Assembly: GCA_030754655.1 (NCBI GenBank)
Contig: JASLZX010000006.1
Coordinates: 1-53,030, forward strand
Direction: 5' to 3'
Length of the DNA stretch: 53,030 bases
DNA from: UBA8886 sp002731655
GTDB taxonomy: Archaea; Thermoplasmatota; Poseidoniia; MGIII; CG-Epi1
Shown: piece after piece, positions 33,324 through 43,333 of the stretch
Position numbering within the stretch: position 1 is the first letter of the stretch
How the letters are laid out: the number at the start of each line of letters is the position of its first letter
The notes under the pieces: model-generated
The model's input: the letters and a program-made list of their open reading frames with translations, nothing else
The model's database searches: none
What the model was told of the DNA's origin: nothing
Made by a program: the position numbers and the translations under genes

Positions 33324-33400
33324 GGGCCCGTGGTCTAGTTGGTTATGACGCTGCCTTTACAAGGCAGATATCGGCGGTTCGAATCCGCCCGGGCCCACCA
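33324..33400 (+). tRNA. tRNA-Val (anticodon UAC) with encoded CCA
   Basis: The cloverleaf can be folded by hand. The acceptor GGGCCCG (33324-33330) pairs with CGGGCCC (33390-33396), followed by discriminator A and an encoded CCA (33398-33400). The anticodon stem CTGCC/GGCAG encloses TTTACAA, giving anticodon TAC. The T arm GGCGG-TTCGAAT-CCGCC is canonical and the D arm has GTC/GAC pairing. No intron is present. It lies between rsmA and an AT-rich two-gene island. Confidence 0.97.
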
Positions 33401-33409
33401 GTTAACTGT

Positions 33410-33757
33410 TCAGGTCGTCTTCTTGTAATCGTCGTCAGCCCACTCTGAAGTATCTTTCGTAGTTTCTAACGGAACAAGAACCTCTTCCTTTCGTCGAGAC
33501 CTGAGTAAAATATCTGCCCAGAGTTTGTATCCTGCACCTATTGATAACGCAAATCCAATAACGAACGAAGCAATAATAAAAAGTACGCCAATGAGCGCAA
33601 GAACCGCGGCAATACTCGTTGGCAACCACCAACCAGAATAGATGAGAATGAAGCCAACTATGTCCAGCATTATAATTACTGCTAAATATTTAGCAATTCC
33701 ACGAAGGAACGTAATGCCATACTCGACTGCTTCATCAATACTTACCGAATGCGCCAT
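33410..33757 (-). CDS. Small AT-rich membrane protein of unknown function
   Basis: 115 residues from the chosen ATG 33757 (an in-frame ATG lies at 33778). Three hydrophobic stretches (about 15-40, 45-68, 70-90) are followed by a charged cytoplasmic-looking tail ending DDDYKKTT. The N-terminus MAHSVSIDEAVEYGITFLRG is amphipathic. No family is recognised. Base composition and codon choice (AAT, ATA, AAA, TAT) differ sharply from the GC-rich neighbours, suggesting recent acquisition or a distinct origin. Confidence 0.7.
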   Translation of the reverse strand: MAHSVSIDEAVEYGITFLRGIAKYLAVIIMLDIVGFILIYSGWWLPTSIAAVLALIGVLFIIASFVIGFALSIGAGYKLWADILLRSRRKEEVLVPLETTKDTSEWADDDYKKTT

Positions 33758-33851
33758 ACCTACGCATTGTTCCCCCATCTATAACGCACTTTCCCCAGAC
33801 ACCGGAAGAGTAATCCTGTAAAGTTGGCTGCCCACGCACGCGCGGGGATTA

Positions 33852-34070
33852 TTATCGGGGCTCGGGGGCTAAAGCGCTAGAATGTTCCAATATAGGTTTG
33901 GTAGTAATTCTATTTCCACTTTTGACCACAGTCATATTGTCAGGAATATTTATGGATGAATTTTTATTAGGATTGTAGACTGAATTGTCTTCTGTCTCCT
34001 CATCTCCACTCAGGCAGCCCGTAAGGGAAACCATCGCTAGCAAAAGTACAGCAAAAACGACTTGTTTCAT
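33852..34070 (-). CDS. Small predicted lipoprotein
   Basis: 72 residues. The N-terminus MKQVVFAVLLLAMVSLTGC is a clear lipoprotein signal with lipobox LTGC. The mature part of about 53 residues is low-complexity and rich in Asn, Ser, Asp and Glu, with no domain visible. Codon use is AT-rich like the neighbouring membrane-protein gene and unlike pckA and rsmA on either side. The two may have arrived together. The function of such a short lipoprotein cannot be guessed. Confidence 0.65.
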   Translation of the reverse strand: MKQVVFAVLLLAMVSLTGCLSGDEETEDNSVYNPNKNSSINIPDNMTVVKSGNRITTKPILEHSSALAPEPR

Positions 34071-34225
34071 GAGACCTAGTAATTTATGCTATTAATATGT
34101 TTCCAGTTCCAGACCTTTTCTATCCCTACGCGCGAGGAGATTATAACTAGCATCTTTCGACTTAAGCCTAAGTCAAACAGACTGAACAGTTATTGTAAAT
34201 CCGGCCCCCCGCCCGACGGGACGCC

Positions 34226-34238
34226 CAACTATTTAATG
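34226..34238 (+). promoter_or_regulatory. TATA box of pckA
   Basis: CAACTATTTAATG carries a TATA-like core (TATTTAAT, 34230-34237), centred about 26 bases before the pckA ATG. The rest of the 188-base gap 34071-34258 is AT-rich; I see no other gene in it. Confidence 0.55.
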
Positions 34239-34258
34239 CACGCTCTGGTCCCGCCGCC

Positions 34259-35823
<1,565 letters not shown>

Positions 35824-35827
<4 letters not shown>

Positions 35828-36801
35828 AGGAAATCAGCCACAAGTTCGCGCTCGTGCGCCAGTTCGGCACCCGTCTTCTCGAGCGCGTTGCGGGCGAAAG
35901 AATCGTGCTCAATATCTTCCACGACCGCGAAGACGCCGGGGGCGCTGGTGCGCACCGGCAGCCCCGCCCAGACACCGCGCGGCATCCCGTATTCGCCGCG
36001 GGAGCAGACCGCCAGGCCGTGGAGCGTCTTGCCCGGTGTGTTGAGCGCGTGGACGTGGTCAATCAGCGCATTGGCGGCGGAGGCGGCGCTCGAGAGGCCG
36101 CGCGCGGCGATAATCGCGGCGCCGCGCTGGCCGACAGTCTCGAGGAACTCGCCGCGCAGCCAGTCGCTGTCGCCAATCACGGCGGGCGCCGGCTGCCCCG
36201 CGATGCGCGCGTTGGCCGCGTCGGGATACATGCTGGGGCTGTGGTTGCCATAAACGATGACGTCGCCCACTTCTTCGACGGCGACGCCCGCCTTCTGCGC
36301 CAGCAGCGCCGTAGCACGGTTCTGGTCGAGCCGCATCATCGCGCTGTAGCGCTCCGGCCCGAGCCGTGAGCCCTGTGCGGCGGCAATCATGCAGTTGGTA
36401 TTACAGGGATTGCCGACGACGACGACGCGGCAGTCGGCGGCCGCGCGGGCGTCGATGCTCGAGCCCTGTCCGACAAAGATGCGGCCATTCTCGAGCAGCA
36501 GGTCGGCGCGCTCCATTCCGGGGCCGCGCGGCTTGCTGCCGACCAGCAGGCACCAGCTTGCGCCACTGAACGCCACGTCGGGGTCGGTCGTGGTGACCAC
36601 TTCTTCGAGCAGCGGGAAAGCGCAGTCCTGCAACTCCATCGCGACGCCGCGCAGCGCGTCCAGCGCCGGCGGAATTTCGAGCAGTTGCAAGCGGATTTTC
36701 CGGTCGGGGCCAAACATCTCGCCGGCGGCAATCCGCGGAAGCAGGCTGTAGCCAATCTGGCCGGCGGCGCCGGTGATGGCGACCGTGGTTGCGGAGGACA
36801 T
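35824..36801 (-). CDS. mdh: Malate dehydrogenase (NAD-dependent, cytosolic/bacterial type)
   Basis: 325 residues. It interconverts malate and oxaloacetate. The N-terminal Rossmann motif ITGAAGQIGYSLLPRIA, DCAFPLLEEVVTTTDP, the substrate-binding arginines in KPRGPGMERADLL, NPCNTNCMIA, RLDQNRATALLAQKAGV (usually RLDHNRA), and the catalytic His in YGNHSPSMYPDA identify the MDH type 2 subfamily. The active-site loop is intact. The TATA-like CCTTTATCTC lies about 27 bases before the ATG. Together with pckA it forms a gluconeogenic pair, arranged convergently rather than in one operon. Confidence 0.95.
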
Positions 36802-36899
36802 AACGGGCGACTACGGGGATGAGATAAAGGCAATCCTCACTCACCTGTCAATCCCCCTAATTGCACATAACCCTTTTAGGCCATGATGGGTGGCAGGGC

Positions 36900-37067
36900 A
36901 TGGGACCAGCCGTTACCGACGTCAAGAAGTATGACATGAACCGGCGCATCTACCTCCCGCGCTGGGTCGAGGAAGAACTGAACCTGGTTGCTGGTGAAAC
37001 CTACGTGACCTTTGTCAAGAACGGCAACGAGGTCCTCATCAAGAAGGTCGCCATCACTATCGCCTAG
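36900..37067 (+). CDS. Small AbrB-like (swapped-hairpin) DNA-binding protein
   Basis: 55 residues. The core RRIYLPRWVEEELNLVAGETYVTFVKNGNEVLIKKV follows the SpoVT/AbrB pattern (RxxxPxxVxxELxLxxGxxxxxxxxxxxxxIxK); only its key residues are meant here. Such proteins dimerise and bind DNA as regulators or antitoxins. ATG 36900 is chosen; a TTG at 36861 would add thirteen residues with no match. There is no adjacent toxin. It is divergent from mdh and convergent with the aminotransferase; the two stop codons overlap in CTAG. Confidence 0.72.
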   Translation: MGPAVTDVKKYDMNRRIYLPRWVEEELNLVAGETYVTFVKNGNEVLIKKVAITIA

Positions 37068-38263
37068 CGGCTGTCGGCCCATTCTGCGAGCCGCGCAGAG
37101 CCTTCCTCGAGATCGGCGAGTGAGATTCCCGAGAAGGCGAAGCGCAGGTAATGCTCGTGCTCGCCCGGTAGCGGCCGCCCGAAATGGTGCCGACCGCAGA
37201 AGCTGACCCCTGTTTCTGCGAGCACCGCCTTGCGAAATGCCTCGGCGTCGTCGAAGCCGGTGCGCTGTAGCAGGCCGGTGACGCGTGGAAAGAGGTAGAA
37301 GCCCGCCTCCGGGAGGTGCGCCGCGACGCCGTCGATGTCGTTGAGCAGCTCCGCCAGCCGGTCGCGCCGCGCGCGCAGCCGGGCGACGAGTGGCGCTGTC
37401 GCGTCCCGTGACAGCGCCAGCGCGGCGACTCCCGCGTGCTGGACGAAGTGCGCGGTGCAGGACTCAGCGTTGACGTTGAGCCGGTTGATTTCGTCGACCA
37501 GCCAGCGGGGTCCAATGGCGCCGCCAAGCCGCCAGCCGGTCATCGCGAACTTCTTCGAAAACGTGTAGAGAATCAGCGTCCGCTCACGCATCTTCGGCAG
37601 ACTCGCAATCGAGCGCGGCTCGCCGTCGAAGAGCATGTCGAAATACGCATCGTCGCTCACCACCAGCAGGTCATGCTCGATGGCGAGCTGCGCCAGCCGC
37701 CCCATCTCCGCCGGAGACGAAGAGGCGCCGGTCGGGTTGTTGTAGTTGTTGTAGAACAGGTGGCGCGCGCCGGCGGCGATGCCGGCCTCGATGGCGTCGA
37801 AGTCGAGCCGAAGTCCGTCGTCGGTATCGACGTAGCCGTAGGGGTGCGCGACGCCGCCGTAGAACTCGATTTGCGATTCGTAAATTGGATAGCCGGGGTT
37901 GGGGTACAGGACGGTATCGCCACGTTCCATCACCGCGGCGATATACTTGCCGATGGTGGGTTTGCCGCCCGGCTGGACCGAGACATTGGCTGCGCCATAG
38001 TCTAGCCCGCGCGCCCCGCCAACGTCGGCCGCCAGCGCCTCGCGCAACGCGGGAATCCCGGCCGCGGGGCAGTAGCCCGTATGCCCTGCCTCGAGCGCGG
38101 CGCGCGCCGCCTCGCGCACCGGCGCGGGGGTTGGCAGGTTCAGGTCGCCAAGATGGAACGGGAAAACGCGGTTGCCGGCGGCCGCGTGCGCACCCGCTTC
38201 GACCGAGATGGCCATGGCGGTTTCGGTGCCCAATCGCTCCATGCGGCTCGCGACGCGCGACAT
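37064..38263 (-). CDS. Class I/II PLP-dependent aminotransferase
   Basis: 399 residues, the normal length for fold-type I aminotransferases related to aspartate or aromatic aminotransferases. The PLP-binding lysine is in TFSKKFAMTGWRLGG, preceded by NPGYPIYESQI, YNNYNNPTGA and VVSDDAYFDML. Substrate is uncertain; an amino-acid/2-oxoglutarate transaminase is likely. ATG 38263 is chosen because it begins MSRVASRME, a typical N-terminus. The frame stays open to 38824, but that extension lacks family sequence and would run antisense through the next gene. Confidence 0.9.
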   Translation of the reverse strand: MSRVASRMERLGTETAMAISVEAGAHAAAGNRVFPFHLGDLNLPTPAPVREAARAALEAGHTGYCPAAGIPALREALAADVGGARGLDYGAANVSVQPGGKPTIGKYIAAVMERGDTVLYPNPGYPIYESQIEFYGGVAHPYGYVDTDDGLRLDFDAIEAGIAAGARHLFYNNYNNPTGASSSPAEMGRLAQLAIEHDLLVVSDDAYFDMLFDGEPRSIASLPKMRERTLILYTFSKKFAMTGWRLGGAIGPRWLVDEINRLNVNAESCTAHFVQHAGVAALALSRDATAPLVARLRARRDRLAELLNDIDGVAAHLPEAGFYLFPRVTGLLQRTGFDDAEAFRKAVLAETGVSFCGRHHFGRPLPGEHEHYLRFAFSGISLADLEEGSARLAEWADSR

Positions 38264-38335
38264 GGCGCGGCGACCCCCGCCGCTGTTAAGAACATTCGGA
38301 CGCACTTTTTTGAAGGCGGGCCGGGTGCCGCGGCT

Positions 38336-38737
38336 ATGGACTTCGAGCAATGGCGCCATGACTTTGCCGAATGGCGGCGCGAGAACATGCTGGCACTGGC
38401 GACTGTCGGTACCATCCTTTCGGGCGCACTGGTACTGGTGGGCTCCATCGGGACCTGGTATTACGACGCGAGCTGGGCACCGACCGCTATCCTCGAAGCG
38501 CTGGGTGAATATGACATCTGGACACTGGTCTTCGGCCTCATAATATTCACTGTCAGCAGCTACCAACTCTGGCTGGTGCGCTGGTACATGGCACGCTTCG
38601 AAGAACTGGTTGCCGTCAACTCCAAGGCAAATTTCCAGCGCGAATGGACCGAGCTGCAGCAGATGAGCCGCTACCAGCTCCCGAGCCGCTACTGGAAGCG
38701 CGCGCTCGAGGCAGGGCGCAGGTTCGGACTCAAGTAG
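38336..38737 (+). CDS. Two-helix membrane protein upstream of grpE-dnaK
   Basis: 133 residues. The N-terminus (MDFEQWRHDFAEWRRENML) is amphipathic, followed by hydrophobic helices at about 19-42 and 62-84. A charged C-terminal half (about 90-133) is predicted to be cytoplasmic. No family is recognised. It is the last gene before the grpE promoter; its stop overlaps the start of the TATA region, so it is probably not part of the grpE-dnaK transcript. Confidence 0.75.
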   Translation: MDFEQWRHDFAEWRRENMLALATVGTILSGALVLVGSIGTWYYDASWAPTAILEALGEYDIWTLVFGLIIFTVSSYQLWLVRWYMARFEELVAVNSKANFQREWTELQQMSRYQLPSRYWKRALEAGRRFGLK

Positions 38738-38791
38738 TTTTATATACCGGCCCAAAGTGGCGTAACTACAGGTTGACAACCTGAGGTTGAC
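38738..38791 (+). promoter_or_regulatory. TATA box and inverted repeat before grpE-dnaK
   Basis: TTTTATATA (38738-38746) is centred about 26 bases before position 38768. Exactly there begins a perfect inverted repeat CAGGTT-GAC-AACCTG (38769-38783). The half-motif AGGTTGAC recurs at 38784-38791. Unlike many leaderless genes here, grpE would have a leader of about 29 bases whose first half is this repeat. It could be an operator overlapping the transcription start, or an RNA hairpin. Confidence 0.6.
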
Positions 38792-38796
38792 TACCG

Positions 38797-39336
38797 ATGA
38801 CGCGCAAGACGAAAAAAGCAGCAAAAGAGCCCATAGAAGAGGCGGAAGTGGAGGTCACGGACCCTCTCGCCGCAGCGCAGGCGGAGCTGGGCGAAGTGCA
38901 GGAGCAGCTGCACCGCGTCGCCGCCGATTTCGACAACTTCCGCAAGCGGGTCGAGCGCGACCGCTCGCGTGATACGCTGCGGGCGCGCGGTGCCGTTGCG
39001 ACGCAGTTCCTCGAGGCGCTGGAGACTGCCACGCAGGCGGCTGACGCTGAATATCCTGACGTCGAGGCAGCGGTCGCTGGCCTGACGGGAATCCAGAAAC
39101 AACTGCAGGCGGCGATGGACACCCTGGGCCTTGAGGCGATTGAACCGGCGGGCGGGCAGTTCGACCACCGGCTCCACGAAGCACTGAGCGCGGTCGAGCG
39201 CGAAGACCTGGAAAACGAGACGATTATCGAGGTAATCCAGCCGGGCTACCTTCTGGAAGGTGAGCTGCTGCGACCCGCACGGGTCATTGTCAGCCGCACA
39301 CCACAACCGGCAACTGAAATTGAAACTACGGAGTAA
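38797..39336 (+). CDS. grpE: GrpE nucleotide-exchange factor
   Basis: 179 residues. GrpE releases ADP from DnaK to reset the chaperone cycle. The N-terminus is charged and disordered-looking, followed by the long coiled-coil helix (about 27-60, with RVAADFDNFRKRVERDR, the family signature) and a C-terminal beta domain (NETIIEVIQPGYLLEGELLRPARVIVS). The gene starts the chaperone operon: its stop is two bases before the dnaK ATG, and a GGAG overlaps the grpE stop as ribosome-binding site for dnaK. No dnaJ is in this window. Confidence 0.95.
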   Translation: MTRKTKKAAKEPIEEAEVEVTDPLAAAQAELGEVQEQLHRVAADFDNFRKRVERDRSRDTLRARGAVATQFLEALETATQAADAEYPDVEAAVAGLTGIQKQLQAAMDTLGLEAIEPAGGQFDHRLHEALSAVEREDLENETIIEVIQPGYLLEGELLRPARVIVSRTPQPATEIETTE

Positions 39337-39338
39337 AA

Positions 39339-41192
39339 ATGGCTAAGGAAATCATAATCGGCATAGACCTCGGAACCACAAATTCGGAAGCAGCACACCT
39401 TGAGGGCGGCCGCCCGACCATCATCCCCTCGGCCGAAGGCTCGACCTTTGGCGGCAAGATGTTCCCGTCGGTCGTCGCCTTCACGAAGGACGGCGAACGG
39501 CTGGTGGGCGACCTGGCCAAGCGGCAGGCGGTCCTCAACCCCGAGCGCACCATCATGCGCATCAAGCGCAAGATGGGGACCGATGAGCGTATCAAGATTG
39601 GCAAGAAAGAATACTCGCCCGAGGAAATCTCGGCGATGATTCTGCAGAAAATCAAGGCTGACGCCGAGGCGCATCTGGGGCAGGAAATCAGCAAAGCCGT
39701 GATTACGGTCCCGGCCTACTTCAACGACAACCAGCGGCAGGCGACCAAGGACGCCGGTAAAATCGCCGGGCTGGAGGTCGAGCGAATCATCAACGAGCCG
39801 ACCGCTGCTGCGCTGGCTTACGGCCTTGACCTGGACCGGGAGGGCGAGCACAAGGTCGCCGTGCTGGACCTGGGCGGTGGCACTTTCGACGTCACCATCA
39901 TGGAGATGGCTGACGGCGTTTTCGAAGTGCTCTCCACGTCGGGAGATACCCTCCTCGGCGGGACCGACATGGACGACGCGATTATCGACTGGCTGGCTGA
40001 GAATTTCAAGGCCGATAACGGCGTCGACCTGCGACAGGAACCCGCCGCCTTCCAGCGGCTGCGCGACGCGGGCGAGAAGGCGAAAATCGAGCTTTCCAGC
40101 ACGGTCAAGGCGACCATTAACCTCCCCTACATCTGGGCCGATTCGACAGGCCCCAAACACCTCGAGGTCGATATGACCCGCGCCAAGTTGCAGGAACTGG
40201 TCGAGCCGGTGCTCGCCAAGTGCGACAAGCCCATCAAACAGGCGTTCAAGGACGCCAAGCTGAAGCCGGGCGAGGTCGACAAGGTGCTGCTGGTTGGCGG
40301 TCCGACGCGTATGCCGATTGTCCGCGAGCGGTTCGAAAAAATCATCGGCCGCAAGGCCGAGAGCGGCATCGATCCGATGCAGTGCGTCGCGATGGGCGCG
40401 GCGCTACAGGGCGGCGTAATCGCCGGCGACGTCAAGGACGTGCTGCTGCTCGACGTGACGCCGCTGACGCTCGGCATCGAGACCGAAGGGGGCGTGATGA
40501 CGCCGCTGATTGAGCGCAACACTACCATCCCTACCGGCAAGCAGAACACCTTTTCGACCGCGGCCGACAACCAGCCCAGCGTCGAAATCCACATTCTACA
40601 GGGCGAACGCCCCATGGCGGGGCAGAACACGACACTCGGCAAGTTCATGCTCACCGGCATCCCGCCGGCGCCACGCGGCGTACCGCAGGTCGAGGTCAAG
40701 TTCGACATCGACCGCAACGGAATCCTGAACGTTAGCGCCAAAGATTTGGGCACCGGGAACGAACAGAAAATTGAAATCAAGGCGAAGTCGAACCTGACCG
40801 ACGAGGAAATTGAGGCGCGCGTCAAGGAGGCCGAAGCGCACGCCGAAGATGACAAACAGCTGCGCGAACTCGTGGAAACACGCAACCAGGGTGAATCACT
40901 GATTTACGCCACCGAGAAGTCGCTCAAGGAACTGGGTGACAAGGTCGACAAGGAGACACGGAAGGGTATCGAGGAGGCGAAGGAACCGCTCGTGGAGGCC
41001 ATCCGGGGCGACGACCTTGACGCGCTAAAGGCGGCCAGCGAGGCGTACATGACCGCTTCGCAGGTGGTCGGCCAGCAGATGTACCAGCAGGCCGCTGAAG
41101 AAGCGGCGCAGCAGGCTCCCGCAGGCGAGGGCGACGCGCCCGCCGAGGATAACGTGGTCGACGTTGATTACGAAGAAGTTGACGAGAAATAG
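39339..41192 (+). CDS. dnaK: Hsp70 chaperone DnaK
   Basis: 617 residues, full length. The ATPase domain shows IGIDLGTTNSEAAH, AVITVPAYFNDNQRQATKDA, INEPTAAALAYGLD and LDLGGGTFDVTIMEM. The substrate domain includes DVTPLTLGIETEGG and ILQGERPMAGQNTTLGKF. The lid is followed by an acidic tail ending VDVDYEEVDEK. In sequence type it resembles bacterial DnaK; many mesophilic archaea carry DnaK by ancient transfer from bacteria. It follows grpE directly and is followed, after a 50-base gap with its own TATA-like element, by the HEAT/zinc-ribbon gene. Confidence 0.98.
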   Translation: MAKEIIIGIDLGTTNSEAAHLEGGRPTIIPSAEGSTFGGKMFPSVVAFTKDGERLVGDLAKRQAVLNPERTIMRIKRKMGTDERIKIGKKEYSPEEISAMILQKIKADAEAHLGQEISKAVITVPAYFNDNQRQATKDAGKIAGLEVERIINEPTAAALAYGLDLDREGEHKVAVLDLGGGTFDVTIMEMADGVFEVLSTSGDTLLGGTDMDDAIIDWLAENFKADNGVDLRQEPAAFQRLRDAGEKAKIELSSTVKATINLPYIWADSTGPKHLEVDMTRAKLQELVEPVLAKCDKPIKQAFKDAKLKPGEVDKVLLVGGPTRMPIVRERFEKIIGRKAESGIDPMQCVAMGAALQGGVIAGDVKDVLLLDVTPLTLGIETEGGVMTPLIERNTTIPTGKQNTFSTAADNQPSVEIHILQGERPMAGQNTTLGKFMLTGIPPAPRGVPQVEVKFDIDRNGILNVSAKDLGTGNEQKIEIKAKSNLTDEEIEARVKEAEAHAEDDKQLRELVETRNQGESLIYATEKSLKELGDKVDKETRKGIEEAKEPLVEAIRGDDLDALKAASEAYMTASQVVGQQMYQQAAEEAAQQAPAGEGDAPAEDNVVDVDYEEVDEK

Positions 41193-41242
41193 CTGGGCAA
41201 ACGTATATCCTGCAGCGCGCCCTGTAGTGGAAGGAGACCCTC

Positions 41243-43333
41243 ATGGGCATTAGCGAAGATATCCGGGCAGCTCATAAAACAACTCAGGTCGAACAGCGCC
41301 TGACGGGTATTGCGAGCGCCTCGGTTGACCGGCGCATCACCCTTGTGCGCCAGCTGCACGACCACTTTATACCACAGCTGGTTCCCAAGTTCCTGCCGCA
41401 AGTCACGAAACTGCTTTCCGACAATGATCCTGCGGTGCGGTACCAGGTGGTGGTGCTGCTGCAGCACCTGTTTGACCTCCATTCCAAGGGCTTCGCGAAA
41501 ACGAGCGGGGCGCTGGCGGGCCTGGTGCAGGACGCCCGCATGGACAACCGCACCGCTGCGCTGGGGCTGCTCGACAAGATCGCCCTCCAGGAACCCAAGG
41601 CGGTGCTGCCGCAGCTGGCCAAGCTGGTTGAGTGGCTGGACAAACCGCTGCCGGGAGTCCAGGCACCGCTGCTACAGCTGATTACCGATATCGGCCGCCG
41701 CGCCCCGACGGCGGTGGCGGCGCAGCTGGCAAAGCAGCTCGGCTCGAGGAAGCAAGCGACCGTCCGGAACGCGCTGGTACTGCTGGAGCAGGTGGCCGAG
41801 CGGCAGCCGTCGGCGGTCGCGCGCGCGGCGCCCCGGCTGGTGAAGCTGCTTGGGAGCCGTGACGCCAATATACGGGAGAGGGCGAGCCAGATGCTGATTA
41901 TGGCCGGCGCGGCTGGCGTCGAGGCGGTGCCGCGGCTGCTGCTGCGGCCGCTGGTCGCGCGCAAGGTTGACCCGGACCTGAAGCTGCACGCCATCCTGAC
42001 CGCACAGAAGCTGGCCGAGCGGCAGCCGAAGCAGTTCGCCCCGGCGGTGCACCACTTGGCGCGGGATCTGGGTCACCAGCGCTGGGAGATTCGCGAGCAG
42101 GCGGCGCTGCTGCTGGGGATCATAGGTCGCGACAACATCGGGCTGGTCAAGGAAGCGGTGCCGTCACTGGCGCACGCGCTCAAGGATGGTGACGAACTGG
42201 TGCGGACCGCAGCAGTGAAGGCGATGGAGGAAATCAAGGTCTCCTCGCTCGACTATGGCGCCATCCAGGAGGCGTCTACAGTGCTCGAGTCGGCCCGCGG
42301 CGTCATCCATTCGGCGCAGAATTTCGGTGTCGCGACCGGGCAGGCCGACAAACTGCTGGCAGACGCTGAGAAGGCGTACGCGCGCGGCGACTACCCTAAA
42401 TGTATCGACTATTCCACGCGCGCCGAGGACATGGCGGCGCGCGCCGAGAAGGAGGACGACAAGGTGAAGGCGGCACTGACGCGCGCTGAATCAACCATCC
42501 AGTCGGTTTCCCACAAAGGCGTCTCGGTCACCGTGGCCGAAGCGTTGCTGGCGGAGGCGGAGAAGCTTTTGGAGAAGCAGCGCTACAAGGAGGCGCGGCA
42601 AAAGGCGGAAGAGGCGGTCTTGCTCTCGCAGCAACAGGCGGTCGATTCACGACCCGACCTCGTCCTGCGAGGGAAACTTGAGGGGGCGCTGGCTCCCGAC
42701 GACTGGAGCAGCCTGCCGCTTGAGCTGGAGAATGTCGGCGGCGCGGTCGCACGGCAGATTACGCTTGACTTCGGCGACAGCTTTGCGATACGCGGCCATA
42801 CGTTGCTGCACAGCATGGGACCGGGCGAGAAACGCATGCTGGAAATCGAGGTCTACCCGAAGGCGAAAGGGCGGGTGCCGCTGGCGGTAGACGTGGTCTA
42901 CCACGGCTTCGAAGGCGACAATTACCACCAGCAGAAACAGGATATTGTCGAAGTGGGCGACGCAACCCAAATCGAGCCGCGCGAGCTCTTCGCTTCAGCG
43001 ATCGACGCGACCGTGGGGCCAAAGGCGCAACACGCCGTGGTCACTCGTCGCTTCCACGTCGACTGCGGCAACTGCGGCGCGCGCATGCCGGCCGACTTCC
43101 GCATCTGCGGCAAGTGCGGCATTCGACTGCGCGGACGTGTCGAGCGCGAGGTCGGTTACCATTGCCTCGAGTGCAAGTCACCGCTATCGCTCAACCAGAA
43201 GTTCTGCGGCAGCTGCGGTAGCGCATCGCCCGAAAAGCCGGAGGCACCCACCAGCTGTCAGCAGTGCAGTGGTGCGCTCAGTCCGGGGCTGCATTTCTGT
43301 GGAAACTGCGGCGCGCCGGTCGTGGTAGCCTAG
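41243..43333 (+). CDS. HEAT-repeat protein with Ig-like domain and three C-terminal zinc ribbons
   Basis: 696 residues. Residues about 1-335 form HEAT repeats (for example LLSDNDPAVRYQVVVLLQHL and LLGSRDANIRERASQMLIM). A helical coiled-coil or TPR-like part follows (about 344-466: LLADAEKAYARGDYPKCIDY, then LLAEAEKLLEKQRYKEARQK). A beta-sandwich resembling NEW3/CARDB lies at about 479-575. Three zinc ribbons of CxxC...CxxC form end the protein (about 607-696). No signal peptide, so cytosolic. TATA (CGTATATCC) and AAGGAGA precede the ATG. The scaffold plus zinc-ribbon layout suggests a recruitment platform; its place after grpE-dnaK hints at chaperone work but does not prove it. Its stop overlaps the convergent symporter stop (CTAG). 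Confidence 0.85.
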   Translation: MGISEDIRAAHKTTQVEQRLTGIASASVDRRITLVRQLHDHFIPQLVPKFLPQVTKLLSDNDPAVRYQVVVLLQHLFDLHSKGFAKTSGALAGLVQDARMDNRTAALGLLDKIALQEPKAVLPQLAKLVEWLDKPLPGVQAPLLQLITDIGRRAPTAVAAQLAKQLGSRKQATVRNALVLLEQVAERQPSAVARAAPRLVKLLGSRDANIRERASQMLIMAGAAGVEAVPRLLLRPLVARKVDPDLKLHAILTAQKLAERQPKQFAPAVHHLARDLGHQRWEIREQAALLLGIIGRDNIGLVKEAVPSLAHALKDGDELVRTAAVKAMEEIKVSSLDYGAIQEASTVLESARGVIHSAQNFGVATGQADKLLADAEKAYARGDYPKCIDYSTRAEDMAARAEKEDDKVKAALTRAESTIQSVSHKGVSVTVAEALLAEAEKLLEKQRYKEARQKAEEAVLLSQQQAVDSRPDLVLRGKLEGALAPDDWSSLPLELENVGGAVARQITLDFGDSFAIRGHTLLHSMGPGEKRMLEIEVYPKAKGRVPLAVDVVYHGFEGDNYHQQKQDIVEVGDATQIEPRELFASAIDATVGPKAQHAVVTRRFHVDCGNCGARMPADFRICGKCGIRLRGRVEREVGYHCLECKSPLSLNQKFCGSCGSASPEKPEAPTSCQQCSGALSPGLHFCGNCGAPVVVA

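Noticed and set aside
33324..34258. Integrated element with attachment sites at tRNA-Val
   Set aside because: No integrase and no repeated tRNA 3' end could be seen; only base composition supports foreign origin.
36883..36899. Two ATG codons just before the AbrB-like gene
   Set aside because: They are out of frame with the AbrB-like protein and open only a very short frame.
38264..38824. N-terminal extension of the aminotransferase to 38824
   Set aside because: It has no aminotransferase sequence and runs antisense through a membrane-protein gene and the grpE promoter; the start at 38263 fits the family.
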